Assembly (NCBI GenBank): GCA_021839785.1
Contig: JAKCAB010000355.1
Location: 1 to 7,375 of the forward strand
DNA length: 7,375 nt
Direction of reading: 5' to 3'
Source of the DNA: a bacterium
Lineage (GTDB): Bacteria; Verrucomicrobiota; Verrucomicrobiae; Limisphaerales; J093
A program made the position numbers and the translations under genes. Under the pieces are notes generated by a model. The model did no database searches and had not been told where the DNA came from. It saw only the letters and a list, made by a program, of their open reading frames with translations. Below, one piece after another: positions 7,075 through 7,375 of this stretch (its first letter is position 1; each line of letters opens with the position of its first letter).

Positions 7075-7203
7075 TTGCTGAACAGCGCACCCGATAACGC
7101 AGGCCATTCCTGGGCGCTTGCGCGGCTGCCGGTGCTGCGACCGGGGACCGGTCGCGGTCCGAATCGCTGGGATGCGCCGGCTGAGAGCCCTGGCACGAGG
7201 ATG

Positions 7204-7220
7204 CGCGGGGCGACCCCGCG
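7204..7220. repeat. Short perfect GC hairpin
   Basis: CGCGGGG (7204-7210) pairs perfectly with CCCCGCG (7214-7220) around a CGA loop. It lies outside the 29-bp inverted repeat. TTCG rather than a T-run follows, so it is a weak terminator candidate. A related ACGCGGGG word recurs at about 7299-7306, near the transposase start. Confidence 0.45.
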
Positions 7221-7331
7221 TTCGTTGATTGAATGCGCAAAATCATGGTGGCGCATCACGGCTTTGGGATTAGAGCGTTTCCACAAATAATGTAGCTTTA
7301 CGCGGGGCCACATCCGGCGTAGGCTTGGGGC

Positions 7332-7375
7332 ATGAAAGCCATTCCGGTCCCGGTGCGTGAGCGCATCCTCCAGCT
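7332..7375 (+). CDS. Probable IS630-type transposase, N-terminal fragment (cut by window edge)
   Basis: ATG at 7332 opens a frame reading MKAIPVPVRERILQL to the window edge (14 full codons plus two bases). The 'P-V-P-V-R-E-R-I-L-Q-L' opening resembles the first helix of the helix-turn-helix domain in IS630-family transposases found in Verrucomicrobiota and Planctomycetota. This is recognition from memory on a very short stretch. The left end of the element would lie between about 7221 and 7331; the TA at 7271-7272 is one candidate, since this family inserts at TA, but the second terminal repeat is outside the window. It could instead be another small HTH protein. Confidence 0.5.
   Translation, partial: MKAIPVPVRERILQ

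Larger units (their letters stand above)
6987..7162. repeat. Perfect 29-bp inverted repeat with 118-bp interior
   Basis: The left arm (6987-7015) and right arm (7134-7162) are exact reverse complements over 29 bases. Each arm contains its own small palindrome, CGACCGG-N3-CCGGTCG (6995-7011 and 7138-7154). GGTCCGAAT also occurs directly at 7017-7025 and 7156-7164. The interior has no gene. No clear target-site duplication is visible at the outer ends. It may be a REP/BIME-like pair or a MITE-like non-autonomous element; the sequence alone does not decide. Confidence 0.75.
6966..7331. other. Non-coding, hairpin-rich intergenic region
   Basis: This 366-base stretch separates the M56 stop codon from the transposase start. 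ORFs crossing it have Arg/Pro/Ser-rich translations without any family pattern, and I accept none. It contains the 29-bp inverted repeat and the hairpins listed separately. No poly-T tract follows any hairpin, so I cannot name an intrinsic terminator. From about 7221 the sequence becomes less GC-rich, which may reflect the incoming insertion sequence. Confidence 0.7.

Noticed and set aside
7166..7200. Possible TPP riboswitch, because of GGCTGAGAG after GGGATGC
   Set aside because: The second conserved half (CTGATC..TAATGCC..GCG) is absent downstream and no thiamine gene follows.
6902..7313. Minus-strand ORFs of 114 and 124 codons and a plus-strand ORF of 88 codons
   Set aside because: They run across the inverted repeats and partly overlap the M56 3' end. 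Their compositions show no family signature.

Overview
The window is GC-rich, coding-dense bacterial DNA with no tRNA, rRNA or CRISPR array. The gene content suggests a Verrucomicrobiota or Planctomycetota-type organism, with the Pedosphaera/Limisphaera group as my best guess. The reasons are a BlaI-like repressor next to a giant M56 peptidase that carries carboxypeptidase-regulatory-like modules and a redoxin domain, a YVTN beta-propeller secretory protein, few recognisable Shine-Dalgarno sequences, and a transposase N-terminus of a type common in those phyla. This placement is inference; no phylogenetic marker is present.

Layout: (1) 1-711, minus strand, the N-terminal 237 residues of an exported YVTN-type beta-propeller protein that runs off the left edge. 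(2) 712-905, a divergent intergenic region with a TTGACA element and two near-identical dyads, TTACA-NN-CGTAA, which match the classical BlaI/MecI operator. (3) 906-1280, plus strand, a BlaI/MecI-family repressor. (4) 1326-6965, plus strand, one uninterrupted 1879-residue protein. It has a BlaR1-type membrane zinc-protease module (residues 1-370), about eleven predicted beta-sandwich modules of which nine form three copies of a three-module block, a thioredoxin-fold domain whose CxxC is replaced by YSID, and a C-terminal beta-rich domain. (5) 6966-7331, a non-coding stretch of hairpins that includes a perfect 29-bp inverted repeat. (6) 7332-7375, the first codons of a probable IS630-type transposase cut by the right edge.

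Working model: the repressor and the M56 protein form an autoregulated two-gene unit. In the BlaR1/BlaI paradigm, an extracytoplasmic signal activates the cytoplasm-facing HExxH protease, which leads to repressor cleavage and release of the operators. What stands out is the sensor side. There is no penicillin-binding domain; instead there are about 1,500 residues of repeated beta-sandwiches, an apparently redox-dead thioredoxin fold and an unidentified cap domain, so the signal is unlikely to be a beta-lactam. The divergent propeller gene shares the operator-bearing intergenic region and is a possible additional target.
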